Assembly (NCBI GenBank): GCA_030430625.1
Contig: JAUIKL010000017.1
Span: forward strand, 1 to 35,578
DNA length: 35,578 bases
Origin: Gemmatimonadota bacterium
Lineage (GTDB): Bacteria > Gemmatimonadota > Gemmatimonadetes > Longimicrobiales > Gaopeijiaceae
Reading direction: 5' to 3'
The position numbers were made by a program, and so were the translations under genes. This document shows positions 1-6,563 of this stretch, piece after piece (position 1 is the first letter of the stretch; every line of letters starts with the position of its first letter). The notes beneath the pieces are model-generated. The model saw only the letters and a program-made list of their open reading frames with translations. It was not told the origin of the DNA and searched no databases.

Positions 1-184
1 CCTCGATGAAAACCTGGACCTCGGAGATCGGACCGCCGGTGGTGGCGTTCGTCACCGTCCCGATGATCTGACCCTGTTGGGCCTGGGTTTCCACGGGGTT
101 CGTGAACCCCATGGCGGTCAAAGCTGCGAGCGTCGCAAACGCGACGCCGAGCGATGACCTGCTTCGAACGAGCGTAGTTCGCAT
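1..184 (-). CDS. SusC/RagA-type TonB-dependent receptor or carboxypeptidase-regulatory-like protein, N-terminal fragment
   Basis: Only the first 61 codons lie in the window; the gene runs off the left edge. The start ATG is at 184 with AGGGAG about 6 nt upstream. The protein opens with a basic n-region and a hydrophobic segment ending near residues 35-39 (ETQAQ), a typical Sec signal peptide. Next comes GQIIGTVTNATTGGPI, the first strand of a CarboxypepD_reg-like beta-sandwich. In Bacteroidota and Gemmatimonadota this arrangement usually begins SusC/RagA outer-membrane receptors, where the sandwich precedes the plug and barrel. No plug or barrel is visible here, so a smaller secreted protein with the same regulatory-like domain is possible. 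Signal peptide and domain start are seen; receptor identity is inference. A sigma-70-like promoter and a palindrome lie just upstream. Confidence 0.7.
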   Translation of the reverse strand, partial: MRTTLVRSRSSLGVAFATLAALTAMGFTNPVETQAQQGQIIGTVTNATTGGPISEVQVFIE

Positions 185-216
185 GAATGTCTCCCTTATG
201 CGAGTCCGGACTTCGC

Positions 217-237
217 TATCGCGCACAGTGCGCGATA
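217..237. promoter_or_regulatory. 21-bp palindrome, candidate operator at the transcription start
   Basis: Two perfect 10-bp arms, TATCGCGCAC and GTGCGCGATA, flank one central A. The element sits directly downstream of the -10 box (242-247) and spans the predicted transcription start of the receptor-like gene. A bound repressor here would block initiation. It could instead form a hairpin at the 5' end of the mRNA. No regulator gene lies beside it. Confidence 0.45.
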
Positions 238-241
238 ATCG

Positions 242-270
242 ATGATAGGGCGCGATGGGCGAGTCAGCAA
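242..270 (-). promoter_or_regulatory. Sigma-70-like promoter for the TonB-receptor-like gene
   Basis: Read on the minus strand there is TTGCTG at 270-265, a 17-nt spacer, and TATCAT at 247-242. The -10 matches TATAAT at five of six positions and the spacer is optimal. The predicted start near 235 falls inside the palindrome at 217-237, about 50 nt upstream of the ATG at 184. Confidence 0.5.
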
Positions 271-622
271 TGTTACGGACGGACTCGGAAGCCGCATCCT
301 TATTGGGCTCCGACCGTTTCGGAGTCCACACGCGCTCGCGTTCCGCGTATCACGTCGTCCACCCCACCCACCTTCACCTACTGTACGAACGGGTCGGCCA
401 CCGGTTTCGAGACGCTCGTGACCTCTCGAGAACCCTCCGCGATCACCTCCCGACCGCGGCCCGCCTCCTGGCAGAATGTGCCGCCACGCCCGATAGCATA
501 ACACGATCCGGCCCATGGCGCGGGCGCAGCCTGGGCGCGTCCTGCTGCGGTTCGACGCTTGCGGAGGGGTGCCGCGGGGGCCGTCCGGGAGCTCCTATCA
601 TTTCGGTACGGCCTGGCGCAGC
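271..622. other. Intergenic stretch without a recognised gene
   Basis: About 350 bp between the promoter of the receptor-like gene and the stop of the M28 peptidase. The frames that stay open here are proline/arginine-rich or shadows and show no ribosome binding site or domain. I see no hairpin with a U-tract and no RNA gene. Confidence 0.4.
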
Positions 623-1966
623 TTAGCGGCCGACCTCGCGGATGTCGCTACGCGCACGAGGTGCACGAACGTACGGTGTGACCATGCTCTCGTGGCCTCC
701 CGGCCCGATGGCTGCGACCCCGAAGACGTAGTCGTCGATCGAAATGTCCTCCAGGACGTGCCGGTCGACGTCACCCACGTGCACCTCGTACTGCCAGTCG
801 GGCGTCCACGCTTCTCTCCATACGACGCGGTACCCGACGGCACCCGGGGATCGCTCCCACCGCATATCCGCGTGGTATCCGGTTTCACCCCGCGCCAACA
901 TCGGGCCCCGGCCAGCGTCGACCACCGGGGCGGGGGGCGCGATCGCCATCGTCGCCACGCCGGCAGCGTTCACCCGTGCGTTCTTGGCCAGGTAGTCGAA
1001 GTCGACGCCTCCGAGCGTGTCTGCGGACATGTGCTGGCGGGAGTAGTTCTCCCGCGACTCGGAGAAGCGCACCGCTGCGTAGCCGCGCCTGTTGAATGCG
1101 GTGTGGTCACCACCTCGTCCGAAGCGGTCCTCCCGCGCGATCAATCGGACTTCGTGACCCGGCATGTACGCGGCCCCGTGTCTCCGGATGAAGCGGGCCA
1201 GGTGACGCGAGGGGGAGTCCATCGGGTCCTCGGAGAAGACGCGCACGGTTCGCGAGTCGAGGATGCCGTTTCCACCGAGTGAGTTCCCGATGATGTCGTT
1301 GTTGAAGACGGCGTCGATCCTCCACGCCTCGCGCTCGGCCTTCGAGGCCAGCAGGGACGCCCCCACGAGACCCTCCTCCTCGGCCACGAACGCCACGAAC
1401 ACCAGGGTGGCGTCGAAGTCGATTCCGCTCTGTGCCAGGACCCGCGCCACCTCCATCGTCAGCACGGTGCCGCTGCCGTCGTCGTTGGCGCCCGGCGCGG
1501 GGTTGTCGAAGCGCGACCAGTCGAAGCCGCCGCCTCCTCCACCGGAACGAAGGTCGACGTCGGGCCGTGCCACGGTGTCGTAGTGCCCGCTCACGAAGAC
1601 GCGCCGCTCACTCCGGCCCGGCAGGGTGGCGACTACGTTGCACAGTTCGGCCTCGATCGGGATGCGCCCCTGGGGCTCGACGGTGTAGCAGTCCAACTCC
1701 ACGCGGAGTCGGTCGGAGAACGACTGCATCGTCTCGAGGATGTATTCACGCGCCGGGAGAACACCGAAGTCCGGGCGATCCGAGAAGGAGAGCGAGTGCC
1801 GGGTCTCGAAGCCCGTCAGCGCTTCGAGGTACTCGTAGAGCCGGTCGGGCGACACGTCGTCGAGGATTGCCTCGATCCTCGGGTCGACCGCCTGTGCCAC
1901 GACGGAGGTCGCGGAGGCGAGCAGGGTGGCGGCGGCGAGGGCGGTGCGGCGGAGTCGGGTTCGCAT
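623..1966 (-). CDS. Secreted M28-family zinc peptidase
   Basis: A 447-residue protein if started at the ATG at 1966, which gives an immediate signal peptide (MRTRLRRTALAAATLLAS, cleavage near VVAQA) and has GGGGA upstream. An in-frame ATG at 1981 would add five residues; longer versions prepend arginine-rich non-protein-like sequence. All co-catalytic M28 residues are visible: H128 in SGHYDTV, D162 in GANDDGSG, the E196-E197 pair in VAEEEG, D224 in FNNDIIG and H288 in GGDHTAF. Family members remove N-terminal amino acids or carry out related zinc hydrolysis outside the cytoplasm. The last ~100 residues resemble a fibronectin-III-like sandwich (WERSPGAVGYRVVWREA), common in this subgroup. It is divergent from the hydrolase at 2088. 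Exact substrate cannot be read from sequence. Confidence 0.9.
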   Translation of the reverse strand: MRTRLRRTALAAATLLASATSVVAQAVDPRIEAILDDVSPDRLYEYLEALTGFETRHSLSFSDRPDFGVLPAREYILETMQSFSDRLRVELDCYTVEPQGRIPIEAELCNVVATLPGRSERRVFVSGHYDTVARPDVDLRSGGGGGGFDWSRFDNPAPGANDDGSGTVLTMEVARVLAQSGIDFDATLVFVAFVAEEEGLVGASLLASKAEREAWRIDAVFNNDIIGNSLGGNGILDSRTVRVFSEDPMDSPSRHLARFIRRHGAAYMPGHEVRLIAREDRFGRGGDHTAFNRRGYAAVRFSESRENYSRQHMSADTLGGVDFDYLAKNARVNAAGVATMAIAPPAPVVDAGRGPMLARGETGYHADMRWERSPGAVGYRVVWREAWTPDWQYEVHVGDVDRHVLEDISIDDYVFGVAAIGPGGHESMVTPYVRAPRARSDIREVGR

Positions 1967-2087
1967 GCGCGGAGTCCCCATGACGAGGCGGAGGCGAGGG
2001 GGTGTTCGAAGCGCCAAGAATCCGTGGGGTGAGGAGGTGGGGCAAGTCGGGGTCGCCGGAAGAACGATTTGGCGCGATCCTACGGCT

Positions 2088-3041
2088 ATGGTCGATACGA
2101 CAACCCTTCGTGCCCGCCGCCTGGTCCTGGCCGCGGGCCTCTGCGCGCTCGGCTGCGCCGAAGGGAATGACCAGCCATCCGGGTCGGACCTCGGGCCGGC
2201 GCCGGCCGAACGGATCCGCCACGAAGTCGAAGCGGACGGACATCCGCTCACGGTGTGGCAGAAGGGAGGGGAGGGAGCGGCGGTGGTCCTCCTCGTGCAC
2301 GGGCGCACCTGGAGCACGGTGCCGGACTTCGATCTCCAGGTTCCGGGCGAATCCCTGTCCCTGATGGACGGCTTGATCGAGGAGGGCTTCGTGACGTACG
2401 GCGTCGACCTCCGTGGCTACGGGACGACACCGCGCGATCCGTCGGGATGGAATACACCGGGTCGGGCCGCCGAGGACGTTGCCGAGGTCCTGGCCTGGAT
2501 CCGGGGCCGACACCCGGAGGCGCCCGTGCACCTGTTCGGCTGGTCACGGGGATCGATGGTCTCCCAGCTGACGGCGCAGCGGTACCCGGACCGGATCGAC
2601 CGGCTCGTCTTCTTCGGATATCCGCATCGACCGGGCCGAGAGCGCCCGATCGAGGAGGCTCCCGGTGAGCCCGCGCGGGCAAGAACCACGGCCGAGGCGG
2701 CCGCCAGCGACTTCATCACGCCCGGCTCCATCAGCGAGGCCGCCATCGACGCCTACGTCGAGGCCGCCCTTCTGGCCGACCCGGTTCGCACGGACTGGAC
2801 GGCGGAGCATGAGTGGAACGAACTCGAGCCCTCCGCGGTCGCGGTGCCGACGCTGATCCTTCAGGGAGAGCACGACCCACTCAGTCCCTCGGAGGCCCAG
2901 GCCGATCTCTTCGAGGGGCTGGGGACTGCGGACAAGGCGTGGGTCGTGATTCCGGGTGGAGACCACGCCGCCTTCCTCGAGACCCCGAGGGCCTACTTCA
3001 TCGACGTCCTGGCCTCCTTCCTCCGCGCCGGTGGACACTGA
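2088..3041 (+). CDS. Alpha/beta-hydrolase lipoprotein
   Basis: A 317-residue protein starting at the ATG at 2088. Its N-terminus is a lipoprotein signal (RRLVLAAGLCALGC, lipidated Cys23), so it is probably anchored in the cell envelope. The alpha/beta-hydrolase fold shows the oxyanion-side LLVHGRTWS (residues 68-76), the nucleophile elbow GWSRGS with Ser153, the acid Asp263 in GEHDPLS, and His293 in GGDHAAF. Together these make a complete Ser-Asp-His triad. Likely reactions are ester or lactone hydrolysis; the substrate is unknown. The gene is divergent from the M28 peptidase across ~120 bp and convergent with the alkyltransferase-like gene, ending 6 nt before it. Confidence 0.85.
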   Translation: MVDTTTLRARRLVLAAGLCALGCAEGNDQPSGSDLGPAPAERIRHEVEADGHPLTVWQKGGEGAAVVLLVHGRTWSTVPDFDLQVPGESLSLMDGLIEEGFVTYGVDLRGYGTTPRDPSGWNTPGRAAEDVAEVLAWIRGRHPEAPVHLFGWSRGSMVSQLTAQRYPDRIDRLVFFGYPHRPGRERPIEEAPGEPARARTTAEAAASDFITPGSISEAAIDAYVEAALLADPVRTDWTAEHEWNELEPSAVAVPTLILQGEHDPLSPSEAQADLFEGLGTADKAWVVIPGGDHAAFLETPRAYFIDVLASFLRAGGH

Positions 3042-3047
3042 CGCACG

Positions 3048-3353
3048 TCACGGCCAGCTGAAGTCCTCGAGGGAGATGCGCCCTCGCTCGTCGAAGCGGA
3101 CGCCCTCGGCCTCGAGAAGTTTTCTCTGGATTCGCTCGAACGCGTGTCCGCCCGCCCGCGTGCTCACCTCCCCCTTCGCATTGATGACACGATGCCACGG
3201 AACGTCATGATCGTCGGGCAGCGCCGCCATGGCGTAGCCGACCTGTCGGGCGCGTCCGGGAAGGCCGGCCTCCCGCGCGACCGTGCCGTACGTCGTGACC
3301 CGACCTCGGGGCACCCGTCTCACGACCTCGTAGAAACGCTCGTAGCTGGACAT
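3048..3353 (-). CDS. Alkyltransferase-like protein (ATL), MGMT fold without the active cysteine
   Basis: A 101-residue protein matching the DNA-binding domain of O6-alkylguanine-DNA alkyltransferases: the helix-turn-helix region GRVTTYGTVAREAG (residues 17-30), the arginine-finger region GRARQVGYAM (33-42), and the active-site motif. Where MGMT has PCHRV, this protein has PWHRV with Trp53, so it cannot accept the alkyl group. Known ATL proteins with this change bind O6-alkylguanine, flip it out and hand the lesion to nucleotide excision repair. The start at 3353 fits the family length; an in-frame ATG at 3362 is equally possible and neither has a clear Shine-Dalgarno. The gene is divergent from the YfiT-like gene. 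Confidence 0.9.
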   Translation of the reverse strand: MSSYERFYEVVRRVPRGRVTTYGTVAREAGLPGRARQVGYAMAALPDDHDVPWHRVINAKGEVSTRAGGHAFERIQRKLLEAEGVRFDERGRISLEDFSWP

Positions 3354-3429
3354 GAGAGCCATCGTGATGACGGGCGCCCGACATCGCAAACACCCCTTTC
3401 GCACTTCTACCCACGAGGAGCTCGAAGCC

Positions 3430-3963
3430 ATGGCCGATGACCCACGTTTTCCGATCGGACCTTTCGAATCCGAGCGTCGCCCGTTGACCGACGGCGAGCG
3501 CAGCCGGTGCACCGACACGATCGAAGCCCACCCGGCCCGCATGCGGGCGGCCGTGGCCGGACTGACCGACGATCAACTCGACACACCCTACCGCGACGGC
3601 GGGTGGACCGTGCGGCAGGTCGTTCATCACGTCGTCGACTCGCACATCAACTCGTACATCCGGTTCAAGCTGGCGGTCACGGAGGACCATCCTCGGATCA
3701 CGACGTACGAGCAGGACCAGTGGGCGAACTTCGCCGACGGGAAGACCGCGCCCGTCGAAGGGTCCCTCCGACTTCTGGAGAGCCTGCACGCGCGGTGGGT
3801 GTCCTTCCTGCGCACACTCGGGTCCGAGGAGGGCGCCCGGACGGTCGACCACCCCGAGCTCGGGTCGATCTCGGTCGATACCCTCTTCGAACTGTACGCG
3901 TGGCACTGCCGTCACCACGAAGGGCACATCACCGAGCTTCGACGGGCGCGCGGTTGGGGGTGA
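3430..3963 (+). CDS. YfiT/BstA-like DinB-superfamily metal-binding protein
   Basis: A 177-residue protein of the DinB/YfiT four-helix fold. The N-terminal FPIGPFE signature is that of the YfiT subfamily, and WTVRQVVHHVVDSH (59-72) is the first metal-binding helix. The three expected histidines are present at His67, His159 and His163 (YAWHCRHHEGHI), the same spacing as the B. subtilis YfiT metal site. Relatives are bacillithiol S-transferases (BstA) or uncharacterised hydrolases; which thiol this organism uses is not shown here. The start at 3430 has GAGGAG 9 nt upstream. tyrS follows 57 nt downstream on the same strand. Confidence 0.85.
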   Translation: MADDPRFPIGPFESERRPLTDGERSRCTDTIEAHPARMRAAVAGLTDDQLDTPYRDGGWTVRQVVHHVVDSHINSYIRFKLAVTEDHPRITTYEQDQWANFADGKTAPVEGSLRLLESLHARWVSFLRTLGSEEGARTVDHPELGSISVDTLFELYAWHCRHHEGHITELRRARGWG

Positions 3964-4020
3964 GCGTCGAAGGAGGTGGCACGACTTGACCCCCGGGGCG
4001 TCCGGGGTACCGTTCGGCGC

Positions 4021-5298
4021 ATGAACGGACTCCTGGACATCTATCGCGAACGCGACCTTCTGAAGGACGCCACGGAGGGTGCCGACGAGCACCTGGCCGA
4101 GGCGTCCCGGACGGTCTACATCGGCTTCGACCCGACCGCTTCGAGCCTCCACCTCGGGAGCCTCGTGCCGATCATGGGCTTGATGCACGCCCAGCGGTCG
4201 GGCCACACGCCGATCGCGCTCGTCGGCGGGGGCACGGGACTCATCGGCGACCCGTCGGGTCGCACGGCCGAGCGGCAGCTCCTGACGAAGGAGAAGGCCG
4301 CGGAGAACGCCGAGGGCATCCGCGCGCAGCTCGAGCACTACCTCGACTTCGAGGTCTCGACCAACCCGGCCATGATGAGGAACAACCTCGACTGGCTCGG
4401 CAACCTGACCTTCGTGGACTTCCTCCGGGACATCGGAAAGCACTTCTCGGTCAACCAGATGTTGGCCAAGGAGTCGGTGAAGCGCCGGATCGAGGGGGAC
4501 GACGGGATTTCCTACACCGAGTTCTCCTACGCCCTCCTTCAGTCGTACGACTTCCTCGAGTTGTACCGGCGGGACGGCTGCACCGTGCAGATGGGCGGGA
4601 GTGACCAGTGGGGCAACATCACCACCGGGACCGACCTGGTGCGTCGGGTGGGGGGCGGCAAGGCGTACGGCGCCGTTTTCCCGCTGATCACGAACGCGTC
4701 CGGGACCAAGTTCGGAAAGTCGGAGGGCAGCAACGTCTGGCTCGATCCGGAGCGCACGTCGCCCTTCCGCTTCTACCAGTACTGGATCAACGTCGAGGAT
4801 GCCGACGTGGTACGGTACCTGAAGTTCTTCACCCTGCTGTCGATGGCCGAGATCGCGGAGTTGGAGGATGCGGTGGAGCGGGAGCCGCACCGCCGCGCGG
4901 CCCAGAAGGCGCTGGCCGAGGACGTCACGCGTCGGTTGCACGGCGAGTCCGGCCTGTCGGGGGCGCAGCGCGCCACCAGGGCTCTCTTCAGTGGAGACAT
5001 CGAGGGGTTACAGGCCGACGAGGTGGCCGAGGTCTTTGCCGACGTGCCGTCCTCCGAGATCGCGGCCGAGGAGCTCGGCGGGGAAGGGGCGTCCCTCGTA
5101 GACCTTCTGGTCTCGTCGGGTCTCGCGTCGTCGAAAGGAGACGCGCGTCGCTCGATCGAGGGTGGCGGTGTCTACGTGAATGGTGTGCGAGCCGACTCGG
5201 TCGAGACGCGGGTGACGATGAACGAGACGATCGACGGGCGCTTCGTCCTCCTCCGCAAGGGGAAGAAGAGCTACCACCTCGTGGCCGTTCGCCGGTAA
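4021..5298 (+). CDS. tyrS: Tyrosyl-tRNA synthetase
   Basis: A 425-residue class Ic aminoacyl-tRNA synthetase that charges tRNA-Tyr with tyrosine in the cytoplasm. The HIGH-type motif is HLGS at 44-47, the tyrosine pocket includes YIGFDPTA (33-40) and the QMGGSDQWGNI segment (190-200), and the KMSKS loop is KFGKS at 230-234. An S4 RNA-binding domain occupies roughly residues 355-425 (LVSSGLASSKGDARRSIEGG onward). Length is normal for bacterial TyrS. The ATG at 4021 has no Shine-Dalgarno directly ahead. A strong AGGAGG lies at 3971-3976 and could serve a 12-codon TTG frame (3986-4024) whose stop overlaps the tyrS start as ATGA, suggesting coupled translation. Transcription probably ends at the hairpin at 5331-5365. 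Confidence 0.97.
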   Translation: MNGLLDIYRERDLLKDATEGADEHLAEASRTVYIGFDPTASSLHLGSLVPIMGLMHAQRSGHTPIALVGGGTGLIGDPSGRTAERQLLTKEKAAENAEGIRAQLEHYLDFEVSTNPAMMRNNLDWLGNLTFVDFLRDIGKHFSVNQMLAKESVKRRIEGDDGISYTEFSYALLQSYDFLELYRRDGCTVQMGGSDQWGNITTGTDLVRRVGGGKAYGAVFPLITNASGTKFGKSEGSNVWLDPERTSPFRFYQYWINVEDADVVRYLKFFTLLSMAEIAELEDAVEREPHRRAAQKALAEDVTRRLHGESGLSGAQRATRALFSGDIEGLQADEVAEVFADVPSSEIAAEELGGEGASLVDLLVSSGLASSKGDARRSIEGGGVYVNGVRADSVETRVTMNETIDGRFVLLRKGKKSYHLVAVRR

Positions 5299-5330
5299 CC
5301 GGTCCACGGGGCGAGCCGGGCCGGCACGAA

Positions 5331-5365
5331 AAAGGGGCCGGGGCGACGAATCGCCCCGGCCCCTT
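5331..5365 (-). terminator. Bidirectional intrinsic terminator between tyrS and the outer-membrane gene
   Basis: A perfect 15-bp GC-rich stem (5332-5346 with 5351-5365) closed by the tetraloop CGAA. On the minus strand the stem runs into five consecutive T residues, giving a complete rho-independent terminator for the gene ending at 5385. On the plus strand it follows tyrS by 33 nt with only a short T-run. Confidence 0.85.
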
Positions 5366-5384
5366 CGTCATGTTCGGCGTCGCG

Positions 5385-6413
5385 TCAGAAGGCGACCGTC
5401 CAGCCGAAGCTGAGGCCCCAGTCGAGACCCAACTGCGGACCCTCGTAGTCGTGATGCATCGAGTACACGGCCTCGAGGGAGAGCATGTGACCCGCCAGCC
5501 GTGTGTCCTCCGGCATGCGGAAGTTCACGCCCAGCGGGAGCATGGCCCGCTGACCGGCGATGAGCGAGCCGCTGTTGTGCGGGTCACCGGCCGGGTTGAG
5601 CGTCGCGTCGGCACCCGAGATCGAGTCCCACGTTCTCCAACGGACACCGGCCGAGAGGCTCAGCTGGTCGTTGACGTTGTACGCCGCCCACCCGCTGGCC
5701 TCGTAGTCGTCACCGACCCGGTATCCATTGCTGTTGTTGTTCAGGTAGCGCCGGAGCCGGAACTGGGCGCCGATCGAGCCGACCTCGTTCTGCATCGAGC
5801 CGCCGATGCCGAGGATGGCGGCGAAGGAGCCGGTTCCAGGGCGCATGTCGTACGGCTGGGTGACCATGGCACCGGACTGCGCGGCCGTGGTGTCGGCCAT
5901 CGTCTGCGATGCTCCGACCGGGATCATGGCGCCGCCCTGCAGCTGGAGGCGGTAGGGGCCCGATGCGATCACGCGGTAGAGGGCGCCGACTTCGACATCG
6001 CCGAGATCCTCTACTCCGGTGCGCAGGAGGCCGTTGTTGGCGACCGTCTCACGGTTCATCACCGCGAACTCGCCGCGGGCCAGGAGCGTGAGCTCGTCCG
6101 ACAGACCGTACGCCAGGTGCACCTGGTGACGAATGTCCGACATCTGCGTCGGGGCGTCGTTGTACAGGGTCAGCGTCGTGGCCAGATCGAGCGAGTCGCT
6201 ACCGAAGTACACGCCCATCAGGTTTTGCTGGGAGAAACGGTAGCGTAGCTCCGCCTCACCCATCGCCAGATTCCGGGATCCGAACACGCCGACGGGCGCG
6301 TTGGCATCCGGACGATCTGCACTCCACTGCCAAACCGCTTCGTTGGCCTGTTGGGCCGACAACGGTGACGCGACGGCCAACAGCGCCGCTGCGAACAGGC
6401 TCCTCCGAACCAT
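5385..6413 (-). CDS. Outer-membrane beta-barrel protein
   Basis: A 342-residue secreted protein. The ATG at 6413 has an excellent ribosome binding site (GGAGGAG about 5 nt upstream) and begins a clear signal peptide (MVRRSLFAAALLAVASPLSA, cleavage before QQ). The rest is an alternation of short amphipathic strands (AELRYRFSQ, QVHLAYGLS, YRLQLQGGAM, SAGVRWRTW) and the protein ends in WTVAF. A terminal aromatic residue is the usual recognition signal of the barrel assembly machinery. The layout resembles transporter-like barrels of the phenol-degradation MetA-pathway type, but I cannot assign a substrate. It is monocistronic: a strong terminator follows and the acyl-CoA oxidase gene ends 150 bp upstream. 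Confidence 0.75.
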   Translation of the reverse strand: MVRRSLFAAALLAVASPLSAQQANEAVWQWSADRPDANAPVGVFGSRNLAMGEAELRYRFSQQNLMGVYFGSDSLDLATTLTLYNDAPTQMSDIRHQVHLAYGLSDELTLLARGEFAVMNRETVANNGLLRTGVEDLGDVEVGALYRVIASGPYRLQLQGGAMIPVGASQTMADTTAAQSGAMVTQPYDMRPGTGSFAAILGIGGSMQNEVGSIGAQFRLRRYLNNNSNGYRVGDDYEASGWAAYNVNDQLSLSAGVRWRTWDSISGADATLNPAGDPHNSGSLIAGQRAMLPLGVNFRMPEDTRLAGHMLSLEAVYSMHHDYEGPQLGLDWGLSFGWTVAF

Positions 6414-6563
6414 GAATCTCCTCCGACACGGTGAGTGCGCACCCGCGCACCCTTCGGTGGTCATCGCTCAACCGAACACGGGGGAACCACGAACTGCTCG
6501 CCGAACCCCCCGTTCAGCTCAGGCTTTTGCAAGATGTCCCGCCCACTGCGGGGGAACAAGTGT

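Noticed and set aside
3986-4014. TTGACC upstream of tyrS as a -35 box
   Set aside because: No -10-like hexamer follows at 16-18 nt; the position is GC-rich.
3966-4020. T-box riboswitch ahead of tyrS (GGTGGCACG resembles the T-box sequence)
   Set aside because: The previous gene ends at 3963, leaving no room for stem I or a terminator/antiterminator pair, and the rest of the T-box consensus is absent.
3205-4941. 578-codon minus-strand open frame opposite tyrS
   Set aside because: It lies antisense to two clear genes, has repetitive R/V/E/L composition from third-position GC bias, and no domain is recognisable.
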